From: an uncultured Lachnospiraceae bacterium | GTDB taxonomy: Bacteria > Bacillota > Clostridia > Lachnospirales > Lachnospiraceae | Length of the DNA: 64,000 nt | Direction: 5' to 3' | Assembly: GCA_900549995.1 (NCBI GenBank) | Contig: URQQ01000014.1 | Coordinates: 1 to 64,000, forward strand | Shown here: positions 34,826-42,833 of the stretch, piece by piece | Layout: each line of letters starts with the position of its first letter | How positions within the stretch are numbered: the first letter of the stretch is position 1 | Program-made: the position numbers and the translations under genes | The notes under the pieces: model-generated | Databases searched by the model: none | What the model saw: the letters and a program-made list of their open reading frames with translations, nothing else | Told to the model about the DNA's origin: nothing

Positions 34826-35341
34826 ATGGCAGAATCATTGGTGAACTGGTTTATCGGTGCACTGGGGGGAAAAATTGGCAAAGAGGCAATTGTGTTTATC
34901 ATTTCCATGGTTCCGATTCTGGAGCTCCGCGGCGGACTTTTAGCTGCCGGGCCGGCGCTTCTGAATATCGATCAGTGGAAGGCGATCCCGATTTGTATCA
35001 TTGGCAATCTGATCCCGATTCCATTTATCCTTTTGCTGATCACAAAGATCTTTGACTGGATGAAGGGAACAAGGAAATTAAAACCAATCGTAGAGAAACT
35101 GGAAGCAAAAGCGATGAGCAAAAGTGACAGAATCGGAAAATATGAATTCTGGGGTCTTGTGCTCTTTGTGGGAATTCCGCTTCCAGGTACCGGTGCATGG
35201 ACAGGGGCACTGATTGCATCCCTGCTTGGCATAAGATTCAGGAAAGCATTTCCTGCGATCGTACTCGGAGTGCTGCTGGCATCCGTGATTATGACAATAT
35301 TGTCCTATACAATTTTAGGATCCATCATAGGGCACGTTTAA
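34826..35341 (+). CDS. small multidrug export family protein (COG2426 type)
   Basis: The 171-residue membrane protein has the family pattern: VFIISMVPILELRGGLLAAGPALL, then IGNLIPIPFILLLITKIFDW, a short charged loop, and FWGLVLFVGIPLPGTGAWTGALIASLLGIR. The repeated Pro- and Gly-rich breaks in the helices are typical. Despite the family name, transport of drugs is not established. It is 14 bases after hisC with AGAGGAG before the ATG. Confidence 0.8.
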   Translation: MAESLVNWFIGALGGKIGKEAIVFIISMVPILELRGGLLAAGPALLNIDQWKAIPICIIGNLIPIPFILLLITKIFDWMKGTRKLKPIVEKLEAKAMSKSDRIGKYEFWGLVLFVGIPLPGTGAWTGALIASLLGIRFRKAFPAIVLGVLLASVIMTILSYTILGSIIGHV

Positions 35342-35533
35342 AAATTACTCTCTGGCAGCTGAGTGCCCCGCAAAGCGGGAGCACGCAGATGACAGGAATG
35401 AATTTTCAAATAAGCCCCAGGTTAGACTGGAAGAAAAGGTCTCGGATGTATGAAAAGTGATAAAACTTTTGCGCATTCTGAGGCCTTTGTTTGTTATAAA
35501 AGAAAAAAGATGCATAGACAGGAGGTTATGGAT

Positions 35534-36376
35534 ATGGAATTCAGTCATGAACTGGTCATCCCGAATGAGGATCTTCCATTTCGGATGTTTATTTTCGAAG
35601 GAAAAGATGGGGGCTATGTGAGAGAAAAACACTGGCACCGGTCAATTGAGATTTTTGCTGTGTTTGAAGGCGATATCGAATTTTTCATAAATTCAGAAGA
35701 ATATCATCTGTTACCCGGTGACTTTATACTTGTGAATTCCAATGAAATCCACTCCATCAGAGCACCGCGCACAAATCAGACGATTGTGCTGCAGATTCCG
35801 CTGAAAGTATTTGAAAAATACTATACAGGGGAACAGTTTATCCGGTTTTCGCACAGTTCAAGAATACAGGATGACCAGGTAACACAGCTGATTGCCTCCA
35901 TGTACCGTACATACGGGGCGAAACAGTGTGGATACGAGCTGAAGGTGCAGAGTGAGTTTTTTATGCTTGTCTATCTTCTTGTCACAAAATACCGCGAAAC
36001 AAAAGTAAATCCTGATATCCTCAGATATAACAAAAAGTTGAACCGCCTTTCTACAATTACAGCTTATATCCGTGATAATTATACAAAAGAAATGTCTCTC
36101 GAGAGTCTGGCAGAGATTTTCGGTTATTCACCGGCGTATTTGTCGAGGATGTTTCAAAAGTACGCAAAAATAAATTATAAAACATACCTTCAGGATATCC
36201 GTGTGGAGTATGCATACAAAGAACTGGCCAATACAGATAACACGATCAGCGACATCGCCGTGAATAATGGGTTTCCTAACAGTAAAGCGTTCTCAAAGGC
36301 ATTTAAGGCGAAGTACGGATATCTTCCGAGTGAATACCGGAAAAATAGAAAAAGACAAAAAAGTGACATTGATTAG
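35534..36376 (+). CDS. AraC-family regulator with N-terminal cupin
   Basis: The 280-residue protein has a cupin sensor domain (VREKHWHRSIEIFAVFEGDIEFFINSEEYHLLPGDFILVN) and a C-terminal AraC DNA-binding domain with two helix-turn-helix units. The second ends in DIAVNNGFPNSKAFSKAFKAKYGYLPSEYRK. I prefer the ATG at 35534 because it is 8 bases after AGGAGG; the ATG at 35528 is only 2 bases away. The gene lies just upstream of the isomerase/kinase set in the same direction, and is the obvious candidate to respond to that sugar. Confidence 0.87.
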   Translation: MEFSHELVIPNEDLPFRMFIFEGKDGGYVREKHWHRSIEIFAVFEGDIEFFINSEEYHLLPGDFILVNSNEIHSIRAPRTNQTIVLQIPLKVFEKYYTGEQFIRFSHSSRIQDDQVTQLIASMYRTYGAKQCGYELKVQSEFFMLVYLLVTKYRETKVNPDILRYNKKLNRLSTITAYIRDNYTKEMSLESLAEIFGYSPAYLSRMFQKYAKINYKTYLQDIRVEYAYKELANTDNTISDIAVNNGFPNSKAFSKAFKAKYGYLPSEYRKNRKRQKSDID

Positions 36377-36501
36377 CCAAATTTTTGGTCGATAATAATA
36401 AAAAAAGCTGATAAAATTACCTCATGAGAAACAAAGTAGACAAAGAGGGAAAGAAAGTTAGAAATAACTGCTTTCCCAGGCAATCTCCAGGAGGTAGGAA
36501 A

Positions 36502-37119
36502 ATGGAAATTCAAAAGGTGACGGATCCATCGTTTGGAAAGTATGGAAAAGTGCTGGAAGGATATGATACCGGGAGGCTCTTAAAGGAAATGGAACACACA
36601 CCGCTTCCGGGCGATGTGATCTATGTGCCGTCGGTCGAGGAACTGGAAGCACTTCCGGTTGCAAAAGAGCTGAGAGACAGGGCATACGGTGGGCTTCCGA
36701 TTCAGATTGGATTCTGTAACGGTAATAACAAGAAATTAAATGCTCTCGAATACCACAGATGCTCAGAAGTCAATATCGCAGTGACGGACTTGATACTTCT
36801 GATTGGAATGCAGCAGGACATTGCGCCAGACTATACATATGACACTGCAAAAGTAGAAGCCTTTCTTGTTCCGGCAGGCACCGTGATTGAAGTTTATGCG
36901 ACAACACTTCACTATGCGCCGTGTACAGCGGCAGAAGGTGGATTCCGCTGTGTTGTAGTGCTGCCTCAGGGAACGAACACAGACCTGGATGCAGAATACG
37001 ATATTTCAACAGAGGATCAGCTTTTGACAATGAAGAACAAATGGTTGATTGCTCATGAAGAAGCTGGAATTGAAGGTGCATTTAACGGTTTGAGAGGAAC
37101 AAATATAACTTTAGAATAA
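36502..37119 (+). CDS. DUF4867 family protein
   Basis: The 205-residue protein has a beta-rich, cupin-like look (PIQIGFCNGNNKKLNALEYHRCSEVNIAVTDLILLIG, VEAFLVPAGTVIEVYATTLHYAPC). These segments match the DUF4867 family, which often sits beside fucose/arabinose-type isomerases; a role in handling the sugar or its anomers is an inference. AGGAGG at 36489-36494 sets the start at 36502. The isomerase gene follows after 24 bases. Confidence 0.8.
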   Translation: MEIQKVTDPSFGKYGKVLEGYDTGRLLKEMEHTPLPGDVIYVPSVEELEALPVAKELRDRAYGGLPIQIGFCNGNNKKLNALEYHRCSEVNIAVTDLILLIGMQQDIAPDYTYDTAKVEAFLVPAGTVIEVYATTLHYAPCTAAEGGFRCVVVLPQGTNTDLDAEYDISTEDQLLTMKNKWLIAHEEAGIEGAFNGLRGTNITLE

Positions 37120-37143
37120 GAAAAAATTCAGGAGGATAATAGA

Positions 37144-38628
37144 ATGAACAACATGCCAAAAGTAAAACTTGGAATTGTAGCAGTCAGCAGAGACTGTTTC
37201 CCGGAAAGCTTGTCTGTATCAAGAAGAGAAGCACTTGTGAAAGCCTATACAGAAAAATACGGTGATGCGGATATTTATGAATGTCCGGTATGTATCGTAG
37301 AGAGTGAAATCCATATGGTACAGGCTCTGGAAGACATCAAGAATGCAGGATGTAACGCACTTTGTGTATATCTTGGCAACTTTGGACCGGAGATCGCAGA
37401 GACATTGCTTGCGAAACACTTTGACGGACCGAAAATGTTCGTTGCAGCAGCAGAAGAAAGCGGTGATAACCTCTGCCAGGGACGTGGAGATGCATACTGC
37501 GGAATGCTCAATGCGAGCTATAATCTGAAACTGCGCAACATCAAAGCTTATATCCCGGAATATCCGGTAGGAAACGCCGAAGAATGTGCAGACATGATTC
37601 ATGAATTCCTTCCAGTTGCCCGCGCAGTTGTTGGACTTGCGAGCTTAAAGATCATCAGCTTTGGACCGCGTCCGCTGAATTTCCTTGCTTGTAACGCTCC
37701 GATCAAACAGCTTTATAATCTGGGAGTCGAAATTGAGGAGAACTCAGAGCTTGATTTATTCGAGGCGTTCAATAAACATGCAGGGGATGAAAGAATTCCT
37801 GCAGTTGTAAAAGAGATGGAAGAGGAACTTGGCGCAGGCAACAAGAAGCCGGAGATCCTTGAAAGACTTGCTCAGTATGAGATTACATTGAAAGACTGGG
37901 TAGAAGAGCACAAAGGTTACAGAGAATATGTGGCAATCGCAGGAAAATGCTGGCCGGCATTCCAGACACAGTTTGGATTTGTGCCATGTTATGTAAACAG
38001 CCGTCTGACAGCGCAGGGGATTCCGGTGTCCTGTGAAGTGGATATCTACGGAGCATTGAGCGAATTTATCGGAACAGTGATCAGCGAGGATACGGTAACA
38101 CTGCTTGATATTAACAATACTGTACCGAATGACATGTACGAATCAGATATCAAAGGAAAATTCGATTACACACAGAAAGATACATTCATGGGCTTCCATT
38201 GTGGAAATACAGCGTCCAGCAAACTTTCTTTCTGTGAGATGAAGTATCAGATGATCATGGCAAGAGCACTTCCGGAAGAAGTAACACAGGGAACACTGGA
38301 AGGAGATATCATTCCTGGAGATATCACATTCTACAGACTTCAGAGTACGGCAGACTGTCAGCTGCGTGCTTATATTGCACAGGGCGAAGTGCTTCCGGTT
38401 GCGACACGTTCTTTCGGAGGAATCGGTATTTTCGCAATTCCGGAGATGGGAAGATTCTACCGTCACGTGCTGATCGAAGGAAACTACCCGCATCACGGAG
38501 CAGTTGCATTCGGAAATCACGGAAAAGCATTATATGAAGTATTCAAATATATTGGCGTGGATGTGGAGGAAATCGGATACAACCAGCCAAAAGGTGTCAG
38601 ATATAAGACAGAGAATCCTTTTGCTTAA
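37144..38628 (+). CDS. L-fucose/L-arabinose isomerase family protein
   Basis: The 494-residue protein belongs to the family of aldose-ketose isomerases that use Mn at a Glu/Asp/His site. VCIVESEIHMVQALEDIKNAGCNALCVYLGNFGPE matches the N-terminal domain, and VSCEVDIYGALSEFIGTVIS, TVTLLDINNT, FHCGNTASS and GNYPHHGAVAFGNHGKAL the C-terminal active-site region. The GNYPHHGAVAFG stretch probably supplies the metal His. The exact sugar is not determined; with xylulokinase next to it, the ketose product is probably phosphorylated by that kinase. AGGAGG lies before the ATG. Confidence 0.85.
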   Translation: MNNMPKVKLGIVAVSRDCFPESLSVSRREALVKAYTEKYGDADIYECPVCIVESEIHMVQALEDIKNAGCNALCVYLGNFGPEIAETLLAKHFDGPKMFVAAAEESGDNLCQGRGDAYCGMLNASYNLKLRNIKAYIPEYPVGNAEECADMIHEFLPVARAVVGLASLKIISFGPRPLNFLACNAPIKQLYNLGVEIEENSELDLFEAFNKHAGDERIPAVVKEMEEELGAGNKKPEILERLAQYEITLKDWVEEHKGYREYVAIAGKCWPAFQTQFGFVPCYVNSRLTAQGIPVSCEVDIYGALSEFIGTVISEDTVTLLDINNTVPNDMYESDIKGKFDYTQKDTFMGFHCGNTASSKLSFCEMKYQMIMARALPEEVTQGTLEGDIIPGDITFYRLQSTADCQLRAYIAQGEVLPVATRSFGGIGIFAIPEMGRFYRHVLIEGNYPHHGAVAFGNHGKALYEVFKYIGVDVEEIGYNQPKGVRYKTENPFA

Positions 38629-38660
38629 ACAGCGAATGAAAATGAAACCACTTATTCAGG

Positions 38661-38687
38661 GCGCGGCGTAAACTGCCGCGCTTTTAT
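38661..38687 (+). terminator. hairpin between the isomerase and xylB
   Basis: GCGCGGC at 38661-38667 pairs with GCCGCGC at 38675-38681, followed by TTTTAT. It probably lowers read-through into xylB rather than separating the genes fully, since no strong promoter is seen after it. Confidence 0.65.
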
Positions 38688-38723
38688 CAAATAAATTCCG
38701 TCAAAATGAAGGAGGAAACATAA

Positions 38724-40196
38724 ATGTTATACATAGGTGTTGATTTAGGTACATCCGCAGTAAAATTATTATTGATGGATGAGAAGGGGGAACTCAAAAA
38801 GATCGTATCGAAAGAATACCCGCTTTTCTTCCCGCATCCGGGCTGGTCAGAGCAAAATCCAAAAGACTGGTATGAAAAATCAGTGGAAGGAATCAAGGAA
38901 CTGACAGCAGATTGCGACAAGAGCCAGGTGGCGGGAATCAGTTTCGGAGGACAGATGCACGGACTTGTGATTCTTGACAAAGACGATAATGTCATCCGTC
39001 CGGCAATTCTCTGGAATGATGGGAGAACAACGAAGGAGACAGATTATCTTAATAACGTTATTGGAAAAGAAAAGCTTTCTGAGTATACTGCAAATATTGC
39101 ATTTGCAGGATTCACAGCCCCCAAAATACTGTGGGTGAAGGAAAATGAGCCGGAGAATTTCGCTAAAATAGAAAAAATCATGCTGCCAAAAGATTACCTT
39201 GCCTACAAGCTTTCAGGCACCTTCTGTTCAGAAATGTCAGATGCATCGGGAATGCTTCTGTTAGATGTCAAGAACCGCTGCTGGTCCGGGGAAATGATGG
39301 AAATCTGTGGGATTAAAGAGGAGCAGCTTCCAAAGTTATATGAAAGCTATGATGTTGTGGGAACACTGAAAAAAGAGGTGGCATCAGAACTTTCACTGCC
39401 GGAGAGTGTAAAAGTAATTGCAGGTGCCGGTGACAATGCAGCGGCAGCAGTCGGAACCGGAACTGTCGGTGACGGGATGTGTAATATCTCTCTCGGTACT
39501 TCAGGGACGATCTTTATATCCAGCAAAAATTTCGGGGTGGATGAGAATAATGCTCTTCACTCATTCGCGCATTCTGATGGGCACTATCATCTGATGGGAT
39601 GTATGCTGAGTGCGGCTTCCTGCAATAAATGGTGGATGGATGAGATCTTACAGACAAAAGAGTATGGAAAAGAGCAGAGCAATATCAAAAAGCTGGGAGA
39701 AAACCAGGTGTTCTATCTTCCATATCTGATGGGAGAGCGATCCCCTCACAACGATCCGAAAGCGAGAGCTACATTCATTGGCATGACGATGGATACTTCA
39801 AGGGAAGACATGACACAGGCGGTTCTGGAAGGGGTAGCATTTGCGCTTCGTGATTCACTGGAAGTGGCAAGAAGCCTTGGAATTCAGATCGAAAGAACAA
39901 AGATCTGCGGCGGTGGGGCGAAGAGCCTGCTCTGGAAACAGATCATCGCAAATGTAATGAATCTGAAAGTAGATGTTATCGAAAGCGAAGAGGGACCGGC
40001 ACTCGGCGGTGCAATGCTGGCCGCAGTCGGATGCGGAGAGTACGTAAGTGTGGAAGCGGCTGCAGAGGCACTCGTCCATGTGGTGGATACCGTGGAGCCG
40101 ACACAGGAGCTTGTAGATAAATACGAAGAAAGATACCAGAAATTCAAGAAAATTTATCCGACAGTGAAAGGCCTGTTCCAGGAACTGGCCAGATAG
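38724..40196 (+). CDS. xylB: xylulokinase
   Basis: The 490-residue FGGY kinase phosphorylates D-xylulose or a similar ketose. The ATP-binding start YIGVDLGTSAVKLLLMDEKG, then GGQMHGLVILD and the WNDGRT segment, match XylB. GAGDNAAAAVGTGTVGDG and SLGTSGTIFISS form the second nucleotide site, and ICGGGAKSLLWKQIIANV the C-terminal FGGY region. GGAGG precedes the ATG. Together with the isomerase it makes a two-step entry of a pentose or deoxyhexose into central metabolism. Confidence 0.9.
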   Translation: MLYIGVDLGTSAVKLLLMDEKGELKKIVSKEYPLFFPHPGWSEQNPKDWYEKSVEGIKELTADCDKSQVAGISFGGQMHGLVILDKDDNVIRPAILWNDGRTTKETDYLNNVIGKEKLSEYTANIAFAGFTAPKILWVKENEPENFAKIEKIMLPKDYLAYKLSGTFCSEMSDASGMLLLDVKNRCWSGEMMEICGIKEEQLPKLYESYDVVGTLKKEVASELSLPESVKVIAGAGDNAAAAVGTGTVGDGMCNISLGTSGTIFISSKNFGVDENNALHSFAHSDGHYHLMGCMLSAASCNKWWMDEILQTKEYGKEQSNIKKLGENQVFYLPYLMGERSPHNDPKARATFIGMTMDTSREDMTQAVLEGVAFALRDSLEVARSLGIQIERTKICGGGAKSLLWKQIIANVMNLKVDVIESEEGPALGGAMLAAVGCGEYVSVEAAAEALVHVVDTVEPTQELVDKYEERYQKFKKIYPTVKGLFQELAR

Positions 40197-40236
40197 CGTG
40201 TGACACTGATCTAGAGGACAATAAAAATAAATTTTT

Positions 40237-40275
40237 CCCGCCAGCCGGTAAATGGCTGGCGGTTGTTTCTTTTTT
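40237..40275. terminator. terminator after xylB
   Basis: CCGCCAGCC at 40238-40246 pairs perfectly with GGCTGGCGG at 40254-40262, followed by a T-rich tract ending at 40275. It separates xylB from the convergent ImmA-like gene. Confidence 0.85.
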
Positions 40276-40310
40276 ACAATATATGTACATATATCAATAA
40301 AGTTCAGGAT

Positions 40311-41060
40311 TTACTCCCCATAAAGCCATCGGTTCTCCATGCGCTGAAAGACGGCATAGTCATCATCATACCGGATATCGTGGAAGGTGCGGGAAGATCT
40401 GGCGGGTGTTCCTGATGTTTCAAAATCAGGAATTTCACAACAGCGGCAGTGATTGCTGATGGAGTTATAAAGAGTCTGTCCGCAGAAATCACAGGTTTTC
40501 ACACTGCAGATAAACCGTTTTTGCATTGGATCATAAAAATGATCATAGAATGCTTTATCAAGGCCCGTCATCCGAAGTCCGTTGTGCTGTATATTCCGGT
40601 GCCATGACTGATAGTGTTCGAATGCAATGCGGGAGGCTTCGTCTGAAAGCTGAAACATCTGTGCGACATCCCGCGGAGTTTTTAAGCCGCAGTAGTGGAT
40701 TGCCATGCAGGGAGCGAGAAGACAGCTGGCGAAATAGTTTGCCTCCATCTCATTATCTTTCGTGTCTTTCGTATGGCCAAGAACATGATGACCGAGTTCA
40801 TGGGCGAGAGAGAAGCGAATTCTCCGGGATGGTTTTTCATCGTTGTACGCTATAATCCGATGCGTTCCGTCGCGGAAAGATTCATCAGAATATTCATGAC
40901 ACATCTGGTATAATTCTTCGCTTTGCAGTTTTACTTTCTGATAAGTGACCACTGAATAGCCATATTGGTCAAGCAGGTCAAAACAGTCAATTGGAAATGT
41001 CTTAATGCGGCAGGTAATAAATACATTCAGAACATTCTTCAGTATATTTTCTCTGTTCAA
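40311..41060 (-). CDS. ImmA/IrrE-type metallopeptidase with C-terminal zinc ribbon
   Basis: The 249-residue protein has the zinc protease motif HExxH in SLAHELGHHVLGH at about 84-96, and the third ligand region DNEMEANYFASCLLAP. Proteins of this family cleave XRE-type repressors, as ImmA does for ImmR. C-terminal to it is a Cys cluster, CDFCGQTLYNSISNHCRCC, a probable zinc ribbon not found in the short ImmA proteins. The gene follows an XRE repressor by 15 bases, the classical arrangement of a repressor and its anti-repressor protease. Confidence 0.82.
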   Translation of the reverse strand: MNRENILKNVLNVFITCRIKTFPIDCFDLLDQYGYSVVTYQKVKLQSEELYQMCHEYSDESFRDGTHRIIAYNDEKPSRRIRFSLAHELGHHVLGHTKDTKDNEMEANYFASCLLAPCMAIHYCGLKTPRDVAQMFQLSDEASRIAFEHYQSWHRNIQHNGLRMTGLDKAFYDHFYDPMQKRFICSVKTCDFCGQTLYNSISNHCRCCEIPDFETSGTPARSSRTFHDIRYDDDYAVFQRMENRWLYGE

Positions 41061-41075
41061 TTCTAATTTCGTCCT

Positions 41076-41408
41076 TTAAGTCAGATCAATTTCGGACAGA
41101 AGTTTGATCAGGCGCATTTTCTGTTCCGTAGAGAACGTTTTTCCGTTTCTCGCAATCAGCTGCTCAACATCTTCATAAGAAGGTTCCGCTTTTACAGGTG
41201 ATTTTTCATCTGCCATTTCTTTGAGTTCTTCGATGGTTATCCCAAGATTTCTGCAGATCAGGTCAATATTGTTTACACTTGCCCGTCCGACTCCGTTTTT
41301 TAATATAGTATAAAGGGTACTTTCCGGAATTTTACATTTCTGGGCAAATGAGCGGATGGAGAATCCTCGTTCTTTGATCAGTTTTTCCAGAATTTTTGCT
41401 TCTTTCAT
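41076..41408 (-). CDS. XRE-family repressor paired with the ImmA-like protease
   Basis: The 110-residue protein has a helix-turn-helix (ERGFSIRSFAQKCKIPESTLYTILKNG) at about 10-36 and a C-terminal tail with ARNGKTFSTEQKMRLIKLLSE. I chose the ATG at 41408 behind GGAG; a TTG at 41423 would add five residues. A promoter (AGTAAA/ATTATA on the plus strand, 17-base spacer) lies at 41445-41473, and its -35 overlaps a GTAAAC half-site. The C-terminal tail is shared with the XRE protein at 41952, suggesting a common function for that segment. Confidence 0.8.
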   Translation of the reverse strand: MKEAKILEKLIKERGFSIRSFAQKCKIPESTLYTILKNGVGRASVNNIDLICRNLGITIEELKEMADEKSPVKAEPSYEDVEQLIARNGKTFSTEQKMRLIKLLSEIDLT

Positions 41409-41444
41409 ATATTCACACTCCAATTATTTCGACATATTACTATC

Positions 41445-41473
41445 ATTATATGCGAAAAATCGTAGAAAGTAAA
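41445..41473 (-). promoter_or_regulatory. promoter of the XRE/ImmA operon
   Basis: On the minus strand TTTACT (41473-41468) and TATAAT (41450-41445) are 17 bases apart. The -35 overlaps a GTAAAC word at 41469-41474, the same word as in the operator of the divergent gene. Confidence 0.65.
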
Positions 41474-41505
41474 CATGATAATTGCGGAATACCGTATAAA
41501 AAGCA

Positions 41506-41534
41506 TTGACATATTTTGGAATGCCGAGTATAGT
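41506..41534 (+). promoter_or_regulatory. promoter of the 78-residue protein gene
   Basis: TTGACA at 41506-41511 and TATAGT at 41529-41534 have a 17-base spacer. It faces away from the XRE/ImmA promoter, and the two -35 boxes are 32 bases apart. Confidence 0.75.
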
Positions 41535-41543
41535 ATAAATATA

Positions 41544-41563
41544 GTTTACGGATTACAGTAAAC
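41544..41563. promoter_or_regulatory. GTTTAC-N8-GTAAAC operator candidate
   Basis: A dyad GTTTAC (41544-41549) and GTAAAC (41558-41563) covers the predicted start of transcription. With the extra GTAAAC at 41469 it would allow the adjacent XRE protein to repress both divergent promoters. Confidence 0.55.
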
Positions 41564-41576
41564 ACGCCCTTTAAAA

Positions 41577-41590
41577 CAAACAAATGTTCG
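41577..41590. promoter_or_regulatory. LexA-like SOS box
   Basis: CAAACAAATGTTCG matches the Firmicute LexA consensus CGAACRNRYGTTYG at 13 of 14 positions (A for G at position 2). It lies about 40 bases inside the predicted transcript of the 78-residue protein gene, where bound LexA could block elongation. Confidence 0.45.
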
Positions 41591-41651
41591 ATAAATAAAA
41601 TATAGCATGTTTTAAGAGGAGTGTCAACGGAAAAAGACGGGAGGATGCAAA

Positions 41652-41888
41652 ATGGAGATGTTTGAATTTACAGATGCGGTAGATGACGCGGTGCAGCAGG
41701 CTGAGATTATCGAGAGTACCGCACAGGCAATATATGATGCAAGGCAATATGGTCCAAATACAATACAGACATATCAGAAAGGGCTGTATGGGGTGATCCA
41801 ATCGATGATTTTATTAAAAAAAGATCTTGCACAAATCAGAGATGATACATATGGATGCAGAGAAGGAACAGATGGGACAGAAGTGTAA
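41652..41888 (+). CDS. small helical protein of unknown function (78 aa)
   Basis: The 78-residue product, MEMFEFTDAVDDAVQQAEIIESTA... ending in CREGTDGTEV, is acidic, mostly helical and soluble, with no family I recognise. GGGAGG lies 8 bases before the ATG. It is driven from a consensus promoter and preceded by both a dyad operator and a LexA-like box, and is divergent from an XRE repressor and its protease. That arrangement resembles the first gene controlled by an ImmR/ImmA switch. It is one of the more likely unknowns here to be regulated by DNA damage. Confidence 0.65.
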   Translation: MEMFEFTDAVDDAVQQAEIIESTAQAIYDARQYGPNTIQTYQKGLYGVIQSMILLKKDLAQIRDDTYGCREGTDGTEV

Positions 41889-41951
41889 ACGTATGTCTGG
41901 AGCACGCCAGGTCAGAGATTTTTATATTTTGCGCGCTCCAGTGAGAGATCC

Positions 41952-42275
41952 TTAGGAAAGTAAAGTTTTGATCAGTTCCTGCTTTTGTTCAGTGGAAAAA
42001 GCGGCCCGGTTCTGAGTCAGAAGTCTCTTTAGAGTCTCAAAATCAGAACATGACGCATCTGAGAGAGTGACAGATGCACCATGCCCAAGAATTTCATTCA
42101 TATCTACCTGAAAATAATCTGCGATTTTTTCCAGAGTGTTCAAGTCAGGTTCGCGTTCGCCCTGTTCGTACATGCTCACTGTACTGCGGGCAATGCCGAG
42201 CTCACGTGCCAGTTCCGTCTGGGTTTTGTTCTGCTTCATGCGAAGTTTCTTAAATGTGGTTCCAAATCTGCTCAT
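41952..42275 (-). CDS. XRE-family regulator, C-terminal motif shared with the ImmA-linked repressor
   Basis: The 107-residue protein has a helix-turn-helix at about 5-60 (FKKLRMKQNKTQTELARELGIARSTVSMYEQGEREPDLNTLEKIADYF). The tail TQNRAAFSTEQKQELIKTLLS aligns with the tail of the repressor at 41076. AGGAGG sets the start at 42275. Two direct repeats about 110 bases upstream (42387 and 42418) are candidate operators. It may regulate itself or sense the same protease. Confidence 0.82.
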   Translation of the reverse strand: MSRFGTTFKKLRMKQNKTQTELARELGIARSTVSMYEQGEREPDLNTLEKIADYFQVDMNEILGHGASVTLSDASCSDFETLKRLLTQNRAAFSTEQKQELIKTLLS

Positions 42276-42386
42276 TTTATTTCCTCCTGAAAATATGTTT
42301 AATATCTGAATCGGATGTCTATGATACGGGAAACTTTCGAAATCCTTTACTGTCATCAGATTCAGTACGCCCTGCACCTATAATAG

Positions 42387-42431
42387 CACAAACCGTGAAA
42401 TTTGAAAATATTAATGTCACAAACTGTAAAA
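42387..42431. promoter_or_regulatory. 31-bp-spaced direct repeats CACAAACYGTRAAA
   Basis: CACAAACCGTGAAA at 42387-42400 and CACAAACTGTAAAA at 42418-42431 differ at two positions and are spaced three helical turns apart. A plausible minus-strand -10 (TATTAT) lies beside the first copy, so the adjacent XRE protein is the natural candidate to bind. Confidence 0.45.
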
Positions 42432-42509
42432 AAATATATGATCATTCACTTTTGGCGGGAAATTGTAGAAAGAAAATAAAGAACAGATATATATTATCGG
42501 CATTCATCT

Positions 42510-42537
42510 AAAATAGCCCGGTACCGGGCTATTTTAT
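42510..42537. terminator. terminator overlapping the GNAT stop codon
   Basis: AAAATAGCCCGG at 42510-42521 pairs with CCGGGCTATTTT at 42524-42535, a perfect 12-bp stem with a 2-base centre. The stop codon of the minus-strand GNAT gene is inside the stem. Confidence 0.7.
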
Positions 42538-42801
42538 CAAATCCTGATAGTCAGGATGTTTTTCAAACCATTTCACTGCGTAAGAGCATGTGAGAACTGC
42601 TTTTTTGTTCTGAGCTTTTAAATACCGGGCCGCAGCTTCCATAAGTTTTCCGGCGATGCCCTGGCCTCGGAGTGAATCATCTACGCAGGTATGGTTGATA
42701 TCTACAGTGTCTGCGTCAATTGACGGAAATGTGACTTCGGCAAGAACATTGCCGTGATCATCGGGAAGGAAAATCTTATCCGAAGTATAGGTGAAATCCA
42801 T
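42529..42801 (-). CDS. short GNAT-type N-acetyltransferase
   Basis: The 90-residue protein is of the compact NATD1/YjdJ type: AEVTFPSIDADTVDINHTCVDDSLRGQGIAGKLMEAAARYLKAQNKKAVLTCSYAVKWFEKHPDY. The RGQGIAGKL stretch at about 45-53 is the acetyl-CoA pyrophosphate loop. These small proteins are close to the minimal GNAT fold and their acceptors are unknown. GGAGG precedes the ATG on the minus strand. Confidence 0.8.
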   Translation of the reverse strand: MDFTYTSDKIFLPDDHGNVLAEVTFPSIDADTVDINHTCVDDSLRGQGIAGKLMEAAARYLKAQNKKAVLTCSYAVKWFEKHPDYQDLIK

Positions 42802-42833
42802 GGTGATACCTCCTTTATAAAATTTGTCAGAAA

